Assembly: GCA_037074615.1 (NCBI GenBank)
Contig: CM073519.1
Span: 26,247,001 to 26,311,000 of the forward strand
Reading direction: 5' to 3'
From: Leucaena leucocephala
Taxonomy: Eukaryota; Streptophyta; Magnoliopsida; Fabales; Fabaceae
DNA length: 64,000 nucleotides
Part shown: one piece after another, positions 42,983 through 54,660 of the stretch
How positions within the stretch are numbered: position 1 is the first letter of the stretch
Layout: each line of letters opens with the position of its first letter
Position numbers and translations under genes: made by a program
The notes under the pieces: model-generated
Databases searched by the model: none
The model's input: only the letters and a program-made list of their open reading frames with translations
What the model was told of the DNA's origin: nothing

Positions 42983-43906
42983 ATGACGACTAGTAATACT
43001 GCTACATTATCGCTGCGATCTATCCTTGAGAAGGACAAAATCAATAGGACAAACTTTCTTGACTGGTTTAGGAACTTGAGAATTGTTCTCAAGCAGGAAA
43101 GAAAGGCGCATGTCCTAGATCAACCCATTCCTGAGGAGCCAGCAGCCAATGCTCCTAGAGCTTAGAGAGATGCTTACACGAAACATAAGGAAGACTCTAT
43201 CGATGTGGGATGCTTGATGCTAGCCACCATGGTTCTGGAGCTCCAAAGAGATCTGGAACACATGGAGGCTTATGAGATGATTGTGCATCTCAAGGAAATG
43301 TTCCAGCAACAGGCAAGGCAAGAGAGGTATGAGACCACTAAGGCCTTACATTCCTGCAAGATGGCTGAAGGTGCATTAGTCAGTACTCATGTCTTAAAGA
43401 TGAAAGGGTACATTGATCACCTTGAGAGCCTTGGATTTTCCATGAGCCTGGAGTTAGCTACGGCTTTAATCTTGAAATCACTCCTAGAAAGTTATGACCA
43501 GTTTGTCATGAACTACAACATGAACAACATGGAGAAATCTATTTCTGAACTGCATGGGATGCTTAAAACTACTGAGCTGAGTCTTAAGAAGAAGCCCAAT
43601 ACTATTTTAATGGTTCTGAAAGGAAAGGGTATGAAAAAGAAATGCAAAGGCAAGGGGAAGGGTCATGGCTCATCAGGTAAGACCAAAGAGTCAGGCAAGC
43701 CCGAAACCAAGCCTGCACCAAAGAAGGCAAGGCCTCCGAAGGAAGGAGTCTGCTTCTTCAGCAATGAACCTGGTTATTGGAAGAGGAATTGCAAACTCTA
43801 CCTCGAAGATCTGAAAAAGAACAAGAAGGATAGCTAGGCTATCATTTTAGGTATTTATGTTATAGACATTCATCTTTCTACTTCCACCTCATGGGTATTG
43901 GATACT
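42983..43906 (+). pseudogene. gag: Copia gag plus first protease codons
   Basis: Starts MTTSNTATLSLRSILEKDKI, typical of copia gag, with LDWFRNLRIVLKQE following. TAG at 43163-43165 splits it, and the second part (from 43205) continues through QERYETTKALHSCKMAEG. A lysine-rich stretch leads to a damaged zinc knuckle, CFFSNEPGYWKRNC, in which the second Cys is Ser and the His is Tyr. Another TAG lies at 43835-43837. Protease begins with STSTSWVLDTAC (DTG changed to DTA) and stops at the inserted LTR. Confidence 0.88.
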
Positions 43907-43912
43907 GCATGT

Positions 43913-46358
43913 TGTCACATCCTTATATTTATACATCTTAATATGTCTACTTTTTACTCTAAAAATTTCGTACATTAATTCAATCATTTACTATTTTTAA
44001 TGATTTATCAAACATGAATGGGTCTTCACGAGTTACTGTTCACTGAGCCTATTTTCAGCATTTAGTCTTTACATACTCAAGCATACAGCCAACACATATC
44101 AGTCATACAGGCCAGATAACAATTAATAAATAATCAACTGTTATATATTAGTGCATGATTAACTCTCTTATATTGTATTACATCCTTTTCTGTCTAAAAA
44201 CCGGCAGCATAACTACTGCAATTCTTCTTTAGAAAGTAACTGATGTTGTACCGATTCGGTAATTCCCTTATGCGAACTACCATTCTACGTAGTACCCAGG
44301 AAAGACTGGATGAACCTGCTGGGTCCACTCACTTCCAGCCTCCTTAGACAGCACTACGTACACAGTACGTATCAGTTCCCTTTTTTGTTCCGTCTTCGTT
44401 GTCGGAATTTCGGCAGCCTACCGGCGTCTCTTAAGATTTCCAAATTTTATTTTGACAGAACCTCCCCTATAATGTTATGTTTGGGAATGAGATTCAAAAG
44501 AATCCCAGTAACAACAATCATAACAAAATATGTAATGCAAAGTGACGGTGCTTGCTTGTGACTGTGTATAGATAAGTATGCTGCATGCTTCCATATTCAA
44601 TAACATATGATCATAGCATTGGAATAGAGCTTCAAGCATAACATATAGGACAACAATCAACCAAACAAAACAACACATCACAAAGACATTACATAAGAGC
44701 TAGGATTAGTTATTACCTCAAAAGCAGAGCTTCAGAACTTCCTTACTACTTCCAACTCCACCAGAACTTCCTTTCTTTCTTTCTTTCTCCTTCTCTCTCT
44801 TCTTTCTCTCTCTTTTCTTGCCAAAAACGTGGGATGCATAAAATGGGAGGGGAAGGGGGTATTTATAGCTTTAATGGATGGCATTCTTGTAATTTTGAAG
44901 CCATCTGAACATGTGGTCCTGGTTTTTCCTGGAATTTCCTATTTTCTTTAATTCTTTTTACTGCATCACCCTGGACACCTCATGGGACACCTCATAGGAC
45001 ACCTCACCACCCATATTCTTCATGTGACGAAATTTGGAGGTTCTGGAAGCTTTCCGGTCCAATCTGGTACCGGCCCGGTCCATCGCCTCGAAAAACGTGC
45101 CGTTTTCTGAATCTGATGTTTCTGAAGATCCTTTTTATGTCTACTGACCTCACATTTAGTATCTAGACCCTTTATATCATTAACTTTTTAATACTGGGTC
45201 CAGACTCAATTACAGATCCCCTGCGAAATGACCAAAATGCCCTTGGTGCCCTATCTTGTCCTATTTTAATCCCTAAGGGCAAAATCGTCATTTCACACCT
45301 TTCTGGACCCGGTCAAAGCTTATACTGGCTCTAGTAAACCTTATTTAGACATGTTTTGACCTCTGGGTCTGTCCAAAATGACCAGAATACCCTATATTCA
45401 TCTGCTGCCCTTTTTGTACAACATAGGGGCATTTTCGTAATTTCGCACTTTTCCGGGGTTCTGCTGGACACTGGCCCACCTATCAGTCCAAGAGTCTTAT
45501 TGGGCCTCTAATGGCGCCATTTTCGGGCTTCCTGGGTCCATTACCTGTATGGCACGCATTACGAGGAATCTTCCTTTAACACAATTCATTGAATATTTTA
45601 ACTATTATTTACCGAGTATATACCTTTTCCGGACACCGGCTCTTTTTCCCAGATATAGTGTCCTACTGTGTTCAGGCATCCTTGGGGGTTATAACGGTCA
45701 TCTGACCGAAGTCATCCGATCGCATTCAGCCTCTTTAAAAATACCGATAAATCTCCTACCCGGATCCCCGGAGGCCTCACACTCCGTCTGGATTTCTTTA
45801 TTTTGTGAATAACTTTTCCTACAGACCTCCTATCGGTATCCTGTCAGTTTCCCGACATCCGCCCATAAAGGCGCATCATCCTGTATTTTCCCACTTATAT
45901 CTGAAATCTAGGGTATCCGGTATAAATTTTTATAACTTTTGGACGATCAGTCCATTTCTGGCTATCTGGAGTCTTCAAAAATTCCGGTATTAGGCTTGGT
46001 TACCCGGCGTCACCTGCCCTACCTTCTGGTAGAATCTGGGACTGAAATGCTGTCGGGCGGTGCAAATCACTTCTGGCCTATTTTCTTTAATTATACTTTA
46101 GCCCCAGGGAACTTTTCCTTCTTTATAATTAAGTCCCTTAATTTGGCTAAAATTACACTTTAAGACCCCATATTTTTGTCTACTTTTCATTCCTAACTTT
46201 AAACTTTCCATAATTGCATTTAGGTCCCTTAATTTCCTTTCTTTTGCAATTTAATCCTTTTCTTTACATAAAGGTACACATGTTTTTCCTGAAACAGAGC
46301 TCATATATTCCGTTTAATCTGTACATAGGAACCAGTACAGAAAATTAAGGATATTACA
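43913..46358 (-). repeat. 3' LTR of chromovirus copy 2, 2446 bp
   Basis: The minus strand begins TGTAATATCCTTAATTTTC and ends AAGGATGTGACA. It lacks the 377-bp block present in copy 1 between two ATCTTA repeats. GA tract at 44768-44815 and TATA box at 44858-44869. The GGACACCTCA triplet is present at about 44971-45006. Confidence 0.95.
44858..44869 (-). promoter_or_regulatory. TATA box, 3' LTR of copy 2
   Basis: The minus strand reads GCTATAAATACC. Transcription from this LTR would leave the element leftwards into the copia remnant. Confidence 0.65.
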
Positions 46359-46377
46359 TTTCTCTCCCCTTAAAAAT
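46359..46377 (-). promoter_or_regulatory. Polypurine tract of copy 2
   Basis: The minus strand reads ATTTTTAAGGGGAGAGAAA, immediately before the 3' LTR TG. Plus-strand priming site. Confidence 0.88.
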
Positions 46378-46411
46378 AAATTTCGTCCCCGAAATTTACA
46401 TTACATCTATC

Positions 46412-49147
46412 CTATACCAATAATTCAGGGTACTTTTCTCTCATCTTTTCTTCTGTTTCCCATGTAGCCTCTTGTTCAGTCAAACCTTTCCAGATCACTT
46501 TAACTAAAGGAATCTGCTTATTCCGCAACTGCTTGACTTTTCTATCAGCAATTCGCACCGGTCCAACCTCATAGGTCAAGTCATCTCGCAGTGTAACCTC
46601 ATCTTGCTCTATCACATGAGATGGATCTGGAATATACTTCTTTAATTGGGAAACATGGAACACATCATGTATCTGGCTGAGATTCAGAGGAAGAGCTAAC
46701 TTGTAGGCTACTGCTCCTATCTTTGAGAGAATCTGGAATGGCCCGATGTATCTTGGATGCAACTTCTTCACCTTAATTGATCGTCCGGCTCCTGTGGTTG
46801 GAGTTAACTTAAGGAATACATGTTCTCCTTCTTCAAATTCCAACAGCTTCCTTCTGACATCTGCATAGCTCTTCTGTCTGCTTTGAGCCGTCAACAATCG
46901 TTTTCTAATTACCGCAACTTGTTCTGCAGTTTGATCCACTATATCTGGACCAAGCATTCTTCTCTCGCTCAACTCTAGCCAGCATAAGGGGGATCTATAT
47001 TTTCGTCCATAGAGTGCTTCAAAAGGTGCCATCTGTATACTGGCCTGATAACCATTGTTATATACAAACTCTATAAGGGGTAAATGGATATCCCAGCTGC
47101 CTTTGAAATCTAGGACACATGCTCTCAGCATATCCTCTAACGTCTGTATTGTTCTTTCAGATTGACCATCTGTCTGAGGATGATAAGCTGTACTGAATCT
47201 GAGAGTAGTGCCCATTTCTTCCTGTAGAGCCCTCCAGAAATTTGAAGTAAATCGTGGATCTCTATCAGACACAATGCTGCTTGGGATACCATGGAGCCTA
47301 ACGATCTCCTTTATATACAGCTTTGCCAGCTTTTCTAGAGAATCTCTCTTATTGATTGCCAGGAAATGTGCTGACTTTGTCAGTCGATCGATTACTACCC
47401 AAACCGCATCATGTCTACTTGGTGTCAAGGGTAGTCCTTCCACAAAGTCCATGGCAATCCCATCCCATTTCCACTCAGGAATATCTAAAGGCTGCAACGT
47501 TCCTGCTGGTTTTTGATGTTCAACTTTCACTTTCTGGCAGGTTAAGCACTTGGATACGTAAGCTACAACATCTTTCTTCAGTCCAGGCCACCAGAATAAT
47601 CTTTTAACATCATGGTACATTTTGGTCATACCTGGATGTACCGTATATCGGCTTTTATGTGCTTCCTCCAGAATTCTTTCCCTTAATCCCCCAACATTTG
47701 GGATATAGGGTTTTCCCCTAAACTGTAGCAATCCGTCTGGGGACATCTCAAAATCCCTTGTCTTCCCTTTCTCCAGCTTGTCTTTGAATATTGCTGCGAG
47801 CTTATCCTGCTCCTGAGCCTCTTTGATCTCATCTTCTATGCAAGTTCTGACATGAACTCCTCCAAAAGGATTATCTGTCAGTTGCATTTGATATAGAGGG
47901 CTCCAGTCGTGCATATCTTCTATCAGTTCCAATTCCTTGATCATCATGTATGCAACCTGCACCACCTTTCTACTCAGGGCATCAGCTACCACATTGGCTT
48001 TTCCTGGATGGTATTTAATCTGGAAGTCATAATCTTTTAACAATTCCATCCATCGCCGCTGCCTCATGTTCAGCTCTTTCTGATCCTGCAGATACTTCAG
48101 GCTTTTGTGGTCGCAAAACAACTCTATCGTTGCTTCGTATAAATAGTGCCTCCATATCTTCAGGGCATGGACCACCGCCGCAAGCTCCAGATCATGAGTG
48201 GGATAATTCTCTTCATGTGGCTTTAACTGCCGAGAGGCGTAGGCTACTACTCGACCTTGCTGCATAAGCACACATCCCAGACCCTGCTTGCTAGCATCAG
48301 TGTAGATTACATAAGTCTGAGTTGGGTTTGGAATAATCAGCACGGGAGTAGTCGTTAATCTCTGCTTCAACTGCTGGAAGCTAGCCTCGCACTTCTCATC
48401 CCACTTAAACTGCTGATTCTTTCTGGTCAGCTTGGTAAGTGGTAAGGCAATTCGAGAAAAGTCTTGAATGAATCGTCTGTAGTACCCTGCTAGGCCGAGA
48501 AAACTTCTAATTTCTGTCACTGTCCTTGGCTGTTCCCAGCTTAAAACTGCTTCAACTTTGCTAGGATCTACAGCTACCCCGTCTCGGGATATGACATGAC
48601 CGAGAAATTTGACTTCTGAAAGCCAAAACTCGCACTTACTCAGCTTAGCATAGAGCTTCTTCTGTTTAAGGATACCAAGAACAATCCTCAAATGCCTTTC
48701 ATGCTCCTCTGGAGATTTGGAGTACACCAGAATATCATCAATAAAGACCACAACGAACTGATCTAGATAAGGCCTGAAAATCCGGTTCATATAGTCCATG
48801 AAAATAGCAGGTGCATTGGTTAGTCCAAAAGGCATCACCAAAAATTCAAAATGTCCGTAGCGCGTTGTGAACGCCGTCTTTGGAATATCATCTGGCTTGA
48901 CCCTTAGTTGATGGTAGCCAGATCTCAAGTCAATCTTGGAGAATAAGCTCGCTCCTGCCAATTGATCTAGCAGGTCATCAATTCTGGGAAGAGGATACTT
49001 GTTCTTAACTGTAAGCTTATTTAATTCCCTGTAGTCAATGCACAGCCTTAAGCTACCATCTTTCTTCTTGACAAACAGTACTGGAGCACCCCATGGCGAT
49101 ACACTGGGTCGTATAAAACCTTTCTCCAATAGCTCCTCAATTTGCTT
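46412..49147 (-). pseudogene. pol: pol (RT-RNase H-integrase-chromodomain) of chromovirus copy 2
   Basis: A ~911-codon open stretch in the same frame as gag-protease, from which one TAG separates it. Numbering from EKGFIRPS (E = 2): RT has FIDD at 129-132. RNase H acidic residues are D278, E315, D340 and D383. Integrase has HHCC at H491, H498, C528 and C531 and the core triad D561, D622, E658 (35 residues between the last two). A GPF-type motif (HPRYIGPFQIL) follows. The chromodomain ends the protein (VIWKGLTEQEATWETEEKM, YPEL). All key residues are present. The TAG upstream means it could be made only by readthrough or from a donor polyprotein. Confidence 0.95.
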
Positions 49148-50971
49148 CTACAGTTCCATCATTTCGTTAGGAGCCATCCTGTATGGGGCTTTTGATACTG
49201 GTCCAGCTCCAGGTACAATGTCGATCGCAAACTCCACTTCACGCTCCAAAGGCAATCCCTGAATCTCCTTTGGAAAGACTTCAGGAAATTCATTGACTAC
49301 AGGAACCTCCTCGATGCCTTCCTCCACTTCTGTTTGAACAGAAAAGAATACCACATATCCCTGACATCCTTTCCGTAGACATTTTTCTGCCTGAGCCTCT
49401 GTCACGAAGTTCAGTTGTACTTCTAAGCTCCGATCAGTGATCTTTGGACCAAGAACTAGGGTCTTGTTTCTGCAGTCCAACATCACATTATTGGAGGATA
49501 ACCAATTTAAACCGAGTATGACTTCAATCTCCTGGAAAGGCATACAGATCAGGTCCAGGGTGGTACTACAGTGCTCATAACGCACCACACTATTTAGACA
49601 GGCATCAGATGTGATCACCTTAGCGTTGGTGGGGGTTTTCACCTGTATATCATAACATAACTTGCTTATCAGAAGGCCTAGGCATTTAGCACATTCATAA
49701 GATATAAAGGAATGACTTGCACCTGAATCAAATAGGGCAGTCACAACATGATCATTGAGATGGATTGTACCTTGGATCATCTCAGATGATCGCTGAGCAT
49801 CCTCTCTAGTGAGTGCAAACACTCGTCCCGCCGTCCTTGGCCTTGGATCAGTTATAGCTTGAGGACATTCTTTGGAAAAATGTCCGGGCTTTCCGCAGGT
49901 GTAGCATACATTCTGGCCCATCAAACATGGTCTGTCACCATGATTTTTTCCACACTTTTCACATACTGGGGCCTTCGGATCCCTATTATTGGATCTTTCG
50001 TGAAAATTTCCCCTATTAGGCCTCTTGGTCTGCCACGGGCGCTTTCTTTTCTTATAGCCGCTCCCACTGGCCGCTTCTTGATTCCGTCCGGCCTTATCAG
50101 GAGTCGCTTGATCTTTACTCCCAGATCTGGACAGCATTCTATGATTCATGCTGTTCTCAACGATTCGACATGCTTCCACAGCCTTATTGAACTGGCTGTA
50201 TTGTTGGGGAGTTAACTTCTCCTTTAACATAGAATTCAGCCCTCGAATCATTCTTTCTGTCATCCAGCGTTCGTCATCCACTTGGCGTAGGTAAGTTGAA
50301 TATTGAGATAGCCGGATGAACTTGGCCAAATATTCATCAAAAGCTTCTTTTTCTCCTTGCCTTAGCACAAGGAATTCATCCTCCCTTTCATCTCTGACAG
50401 ATTGAGGGAAATATTTCTCATAAAATTGCTCAAGAAATACTTCCCAGGTAACTGGAATATCTCTTGCTTGGAGAAGTAATTCTGTATTCTTCCACCATCT
50501 ATCCGCATCCTTTTCCAATTGATAGATGGCCATTTGGGCCTTGGTTTCAGTCGGGCAGTCGAGGACCTTAAAGATCTTCTCTAATCTGCTGACCCAATTT
50601 TCTGCTACATGTACTTCAAATGTCCCTTCGAATATGGGAGGATTGTGTTTGCAAAATCGCACCATCCATTGTTGGATGCCAACTGCCTCCTCCCTTGATT
50701 CAACCCTTCTCTGGGGCTGTTCTGCCTGCTGTGGTACTTCTTCAGGTTCTCTACTAGTTGCTCCTGAAGGCTCTGGCGGTCTTAAATTATTTACAGCTGC
50801 TGCTACTGCCGCGGCTATGGTAGCATCTCTGTCTTGTTCCTTTCGTGCTTGAGCAGCTCTCATTTCTTCTATCATCTTTTGTTGCTATTCTAATCGTTCT
50901 AGAATCATTTGATTAAGGTTTCCAGCCTCTCGGGGTTCCTCAGCTAGAATAGTTCTCCTTGTTCGTACTAT
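49148..50971 (-). pseudogene. gag: gag-protease of chromovirus copy 2, start lost, two nonsense codons
   Basis: The ancestral start (ATG in copy 1) is ATA at 50969-50971. Codon 29 is TAG (50885-50887; CAG in copy 1). The long open stretch therefore begins at an internal Met (50875). It encodes the gag domain (DADRWWKNTELLLQAR, FYEKYFPQSVRDERE), zinc-binding CEKCGKNHGDRPC and the CCHC knuckle CYTCGKPGHFSKEC. The retropepsin motif FDSGASHSFIS and LGLNWLSSNNVML follow. It ends at TAG 49148-49150, which is AAG (Lys) in copy 1 and sense in copy 3, so this stop is a mutation and not a programmed gag-pol boundary. The family normally makes one fused gag-pol frame of about 1,519 residues. Confidence 0.94.
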
Positions 50972-51070
50972 TTTGTTATACTTAAAAACAGAAGGGAATA
51001 CAATAAATTTCATTTTACACATAATATACATACAGAATATATGTACATATCACAGTACCATTCTAGTCTT

Positions 51071-51799
51071 TTATACTCTAATTTTCTTAAACTTTATTCT
51101 AATGTATTCTTCTACTAGGTAGATCCAGTCGGATATGGTACAATATGATTCTCTATCAAAATACTGGTCCAACTCCGATCTCCAGGTAGGAGTCTTCGGC
51201 AATACGTCATTCATAATTTCTAGCCAAAACCCCATGGTTAACACATTTGAATCCCAGGCTTGATATATGGCTTTCACCCTTGTGATAAACTCCTGGTAGA
51301 CCGAATAATCTTGATCTATGTTTTCGAACAGGGTCTGCCTCAACTCGTATAGTTGTCAGGCTAATGCTACCGAGCTCTCAAGTTGCTCTCTACTCAGGTT
51401 CCTCCCTGGGACCATTCTTACGATTAAACCTCCCAAATACATTTCTACCAGAGTCACTTCGGGCCTACTGGAACCTGGCGCATTACTCTGAACACGTACT
51501 TGGCTGGACCCTGAACTGTCTGTTATATTCAAGGGTACCGCACATATGGAAATGGCAGGAATAGGGCCTTCTGTTATCATCACTTCCTGATCATCAATTG
51601 GAAAGTTTGATCCTATCGAGGAACTATCCTCCTCAGAATCACCAGCTACTGGAGGTGTCCAGAGGTCAGAATCATTGCTTACTATCTCTTCTTCTGAACT
51701 ATCTGAACTAGAGACCTCTGGTCTTAATTCCCATTGGTTTATCGTAGTTTCAGACCCAAATCTATGTCTAGCCATCCTGCAAACACTACTTAGTGTCAA
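51071..51799 (-). pseudogene. Extra ORF upstream of gag (leader ORF), copy 2; one nonsense codon
   Basis: Same 242-codon frame as at 4430-5158. It starts at ATG 51799. TGA at 51356-51358 replaces CGA, a CpG-type transition. After it the frame is open to TAA at 51071-51073. The N-terminal half is acidic and serine-rich, the C-terminal half is probably alpha-helical and ends with a basic tail (RIKFKKIRV). The two copies carry different single nonsense codons, so the family form was open across the whole frame. It lies 99 nt upstream of gag. No known domain. A role in packaging, localisation or translation control is only a guess. Confidence 0.6.
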
Positions 51800-51872
51800 T
51801 TATGACGGCTTTATCATGGTATATCTTTCTATAAATCATCTATTCAGAGCATTTCTTAAGCCAGAATCCTTT

Positions 51873-51884
51873 GCTCTGATACCA
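51873..51884 (-). promoter_or_regulatory. Primer-binding site, tRNA-iMet type (copy 2)
   Basis: The minus strand reads TGGTATCAGAGC, 3 nt inside the 5' LTR end. Confidence 0.9.
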
Positions 51885-51887
51885 AAA

Positions 51888-53704
51888 TGTCACATCCTTA
51901 TATTTATACATCTTAATATGTCTACTTTTTACTCTAAAAATTTCGTACATTAATTCAATCATTTACTATTTTTAATGATTTATCAAACATGAATGGGTCT
52001 TCACGAGTTACTGTTCACTGAGCCTATTTTCAGCATTTAGTCTTTACATACTCAAGCATACAGCCAACACATATCAGTCATACAGGCCAGATAACAATTA
52101 ATAAATAATCAACTGTTATATATTAGTGCATGATTAACTCCCTTATATTGTATTACATCCTTTTCTGTCTAAAAACCGGCAGCATAACTGCTGCAATTCT
52201 TCTTTAGAAAGTAACTGATGTTGTACCGATTCGGTAATTCCCTTATGCGAACTACCATTCTACGTAGTACCCAGGAAAGACTGGATGAACCTGCTGGGTC
52301 CACTCACTTCCAGCCTCCTTAGACAGCACTACGTACACAGTACGTATCAGTTCCTTTTTTTGTTCCATCTTCGTTGTCGGAATTTCGGCAGCCTACCGGC
52401 GTCTCTTAAGATTTCCAAATTTTATTTTGACAGAACCTCCCCTGTAATGTTATGTTTGGGAATGAGATTCAAAAGAATCCCAGTAACAACAATCATAACA
52501 AAATATGTAATGCAAAGTGACGGTGCTTGCTTGTGACTGTGTATAGATAAGTATGCTGCATGCTTCCATATTCAATAACATATGATCATAGCATTGGAAT
52601 AGAGCTTCAAGCATAACATATAGGACAACAATCAACCAAACAAAACAACACATCACAAAGACATTACATAAGAGCTAGGATTAGTTATTACCTCAAAAGC
52701 AGAGCTTCAGAACTTCCTTACTACTTCCAACTCCACCAGAACTTCCTTTCTTTCTTTCTTTCTCCTTCTCTCTCTTCTTTCTCTCTCTTTTCTTGCCAAA
52801 AACGTGGGATGCATAAAATGGGAGGGGAAGGGGGTATTTATAGCTTTAATGGATGGCATTCTTGTAATTTTGAAGCCATCTGAACATGTGGTCCTGGTTT
52901 TTCCTGGAATTTCCTATTTTCTTTAATTCTTTTTACTGCATCACCCTGGACACCTCATGGGACACCTCATAGGACACCTCACCACCCATATTCTTCATGT
53001 GCTGAAATTTGGAGGTTCTGGAAGCTTTCCAATCCAATCTGGTACCGACCCGGTCCATCGCCTCGAAAAACGTGCCGTTTTCTGAATCTGATGTTTCTGA
53101 AGATCCTTTTTATGTCTACTGACCTCACATTTAGTATCTAGACCCTTTATATCATTAAATTTTTAATACTGGGTCCAGACTCAATTACAGATCCCCTGCG
53201 AAATGACCAAAATGCCCTTGGTGCCCTATCTTGTCCTATTTTAATCCCTAAGGGCAAAATCGTCATTTCACACCTTTCTGGACCCGGTCAAAGCTTATAC
53301 TGGCTCTAGTCAACCTTATTTAGACATGTTTTGACCTCTGGGTCTGTCCAAAATGACCAGAATACCCTATATTCATCTGCTGCCCTTTTTGTACAACATA
53401 GGGGCATTTTCGTAATTTCACACTTTTCTGGGGTTCTGCTGGACACTGGCCCACCTATCAGTCCAAGAGTCTTATTGGGCCTCTAATGGCGCCATTTTCG
53501 GGCTTCCTGGGTCCATTACCTGTATGGCACGCATTACGAGGAATCTTCCTTTAACACAATTCATTGTATATTTTAACTATTATTTACCGAGTATATACCT
53601 TTTCCGGACACCGGCTCTTTTTCCCAGATATAGTGTCCTACTGTGTTCAGGCATCCTTGGGGGTTATAACGGTCATCTGACCGAAGTCATCCGATCGCAT
53701 TCAG
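51888..53704 (-). repeat. 5' LTR of chromovirus copy 2, truncated (1817 of 2446 bp)
   Basis: Matches 43913-45729 without net indels. The outer ~629 bp, the U3 start on the minus strand, are missing at a deletion junction after GATCGCATTCAG. The TATA box at 52833-52844 survives, but the distal U3 is gone. The right target duplication is therefore also gone. Confidence 0.93.
52833..52844 (-). promoter_or_regulatory. TATA box, 5' LTR of copy 2
   Basis: The minus strand reads GCTATAAATACC. This is the promoter for the copy 2 genome. It is intact, with about 860 nt of U3 left upstream. Confidence 0.65.
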
Positions 53705-53723
53705 ATTGTAGTGTCCTACTGTG
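53705..53723. other. Deletion junction with 15-bp templated filler
   Basis: TAGTGTCCTACTGTG at 53709-53723 is an exact copy of 53631-53645 in the adjacent LTR. It sits between the truncated LTR and AT2 sequence, as expected for filler copied during end-joining repair. Confidence 0.7.
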
Positions 53724-54212
53724 AAGCTGAGTCACGACCAAATGGCATTATGGTCATGACACCAAGTCACAATAACAACTTCCAGAGACACACCCTGTCA
53801 ACTGGAGTCATGACAAGAAGCTGAAAGGTCACGACCATAAATGCCAAACGCAACCAGGAAACTCTAAACTCCTTCAATTCCATACTCTACTATTTTGGTT
53901 AAAGGGCCAATACAATCTAACTCTTCTCACCCTCATTCTCATTCTAAAATTATATCTCATATCTTAAGGTTTTTAAACGATTTAATATCTAATAATAATA
54001 TAGGTATGGAAAAGAATTATCCTAAGTACGCTGCAGTCGTAGACCAACCTCATCTTAGTGCAACACCTGTGGAAGCAGATGATAAGTCGGAAGAGATACA
54101 CAAGCTAGAGAAGAGCAACTGTAGGGTATATATGAAGGAGAAGGAGGAAATATTTCCCAAGTCTATTACTGCGACATGCCAACCACAGTTGGGTAAGTTC
54201 AAGTTTAAATAG
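53724..54212 (+). pseudogene. Non-canonical segment of AT2 (RT/RNase H/integrase absent)
   Basis: Starts with a palindrome cluster (GAGTCACGACC, GGTCATGAC, AGTCATGAC, GGTCACGACC; 53728-53840). A frame beginning at 53895 follows, with LVKGPIQSNSSHPHSHSKI and RFLNDLISNN, matching AT1 at 25750-25870. It continues as SEEIHKLEKSN and GKFKFK, which line up in position with the AT1 integrase tail (SSEIYKLKTK, HFKFKTRW) but are strongly diverged. The frame ends at TAG 54210-54212. The next codons (VKVEIEGNGENLPIK) are still roughly alignable. Function unknown. Confidence 0.5.
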
Positions 54213-54641
54213 GGAGAATTCAGGACAGACTTGGATGAATTTCAGTATAATACGCAATTATGGAATGTTAAAGTGGAGATAGAGGGTAACGGGGAAAACC
54301 TTCCAATCAAACAGCCATCTCTCAAAGTTTTATGATTTCCCACCACCGCCTTTAGGCCAGGTTGTCCCTTTCCTATCTCCTACCTTTACGAACTCATATG
54401 TGCTTGACACGTTGGTTTGGTGATTGGAAAGGTATGAACTAGTAAAAGTAGTTGTTAATTGTTTTGCCTAATATTTTTGTAGGATAGTTTCATTTTCTAT
54501 TTATTTTTGTTTATTCTAGGTGTCTTTCTATTTTGAACAACAACCTGTTAATATCCATGTGTCGCATACTCATCAATTATTCCCTCTGATTGTGATTATA
54601 TTTTTTGCTTTGGTTCTGTTGACGGTGAGGACACTATCAAG
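54213..54641 (+). other. Diverged pol tail and non-coding stretch of AT2
   Basis: The first ~120 nt may be the remnant of an integrase C-terminus. The rest matches AT1 24841-25271 and has no ORF. Confidence 0.5.
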
Positions 54642-54660
54642 TTTAAGTGTGGGGGAGATG
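54642..54660 (+). promoter_or_regulatory. Conserved purine-rich block after pol (AT2)
   Basis: TTTAAGTGTGGGGGAGATG preceded by GGTGAGGACACTATCAAG, the Athila/Tat-type landmark seen also at 24821-24840. Confidence 0.6.

Larger units (their letters stand above)
39988..43912 (+). mobile_element. Ty1/copia element, 5' half only
   Basis: 5' LTR, iMet PBS, a 1.1-kb leader, gag and the first codons of protease. The element is cut exactly after WVLDTAC by the chromovirus copy 2. Integrase, RT, RNase H and the 3' LTR are not found anywhere in the window. They were probably removed by the deletion ending near 53705. Confidence 0.9.
43913..53704 (-). mobile_element. Ty3/gypsy chromovirus copy 2 (Tekay-like), near-complete, minus strand
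   Basis: 3' LTR 43913-46358, polypurine tract, pol, gag, leader ORF, PBS and a truncated 5' LTR (51888-53704). It lies in the copia protease. Over the 1817 aligned bases the LTRs have the same length and about 15 mismatches by my count (0.8%), so it inserted recently. Coding damage is limited to a few point mutations. The chromodomain at the C-terminus and the iMet PBS place it among Tekay-like chromoviruses. Confidence 0.95.

Noticed and set aside
49148..49150. TAG between protease and RT of copy 2 as a programmed readthrough signal
   Set aside because: Copy 1 has AAG here and copy 3 also has a sense codon, so the family has no stop at this place. It is a private mutation.
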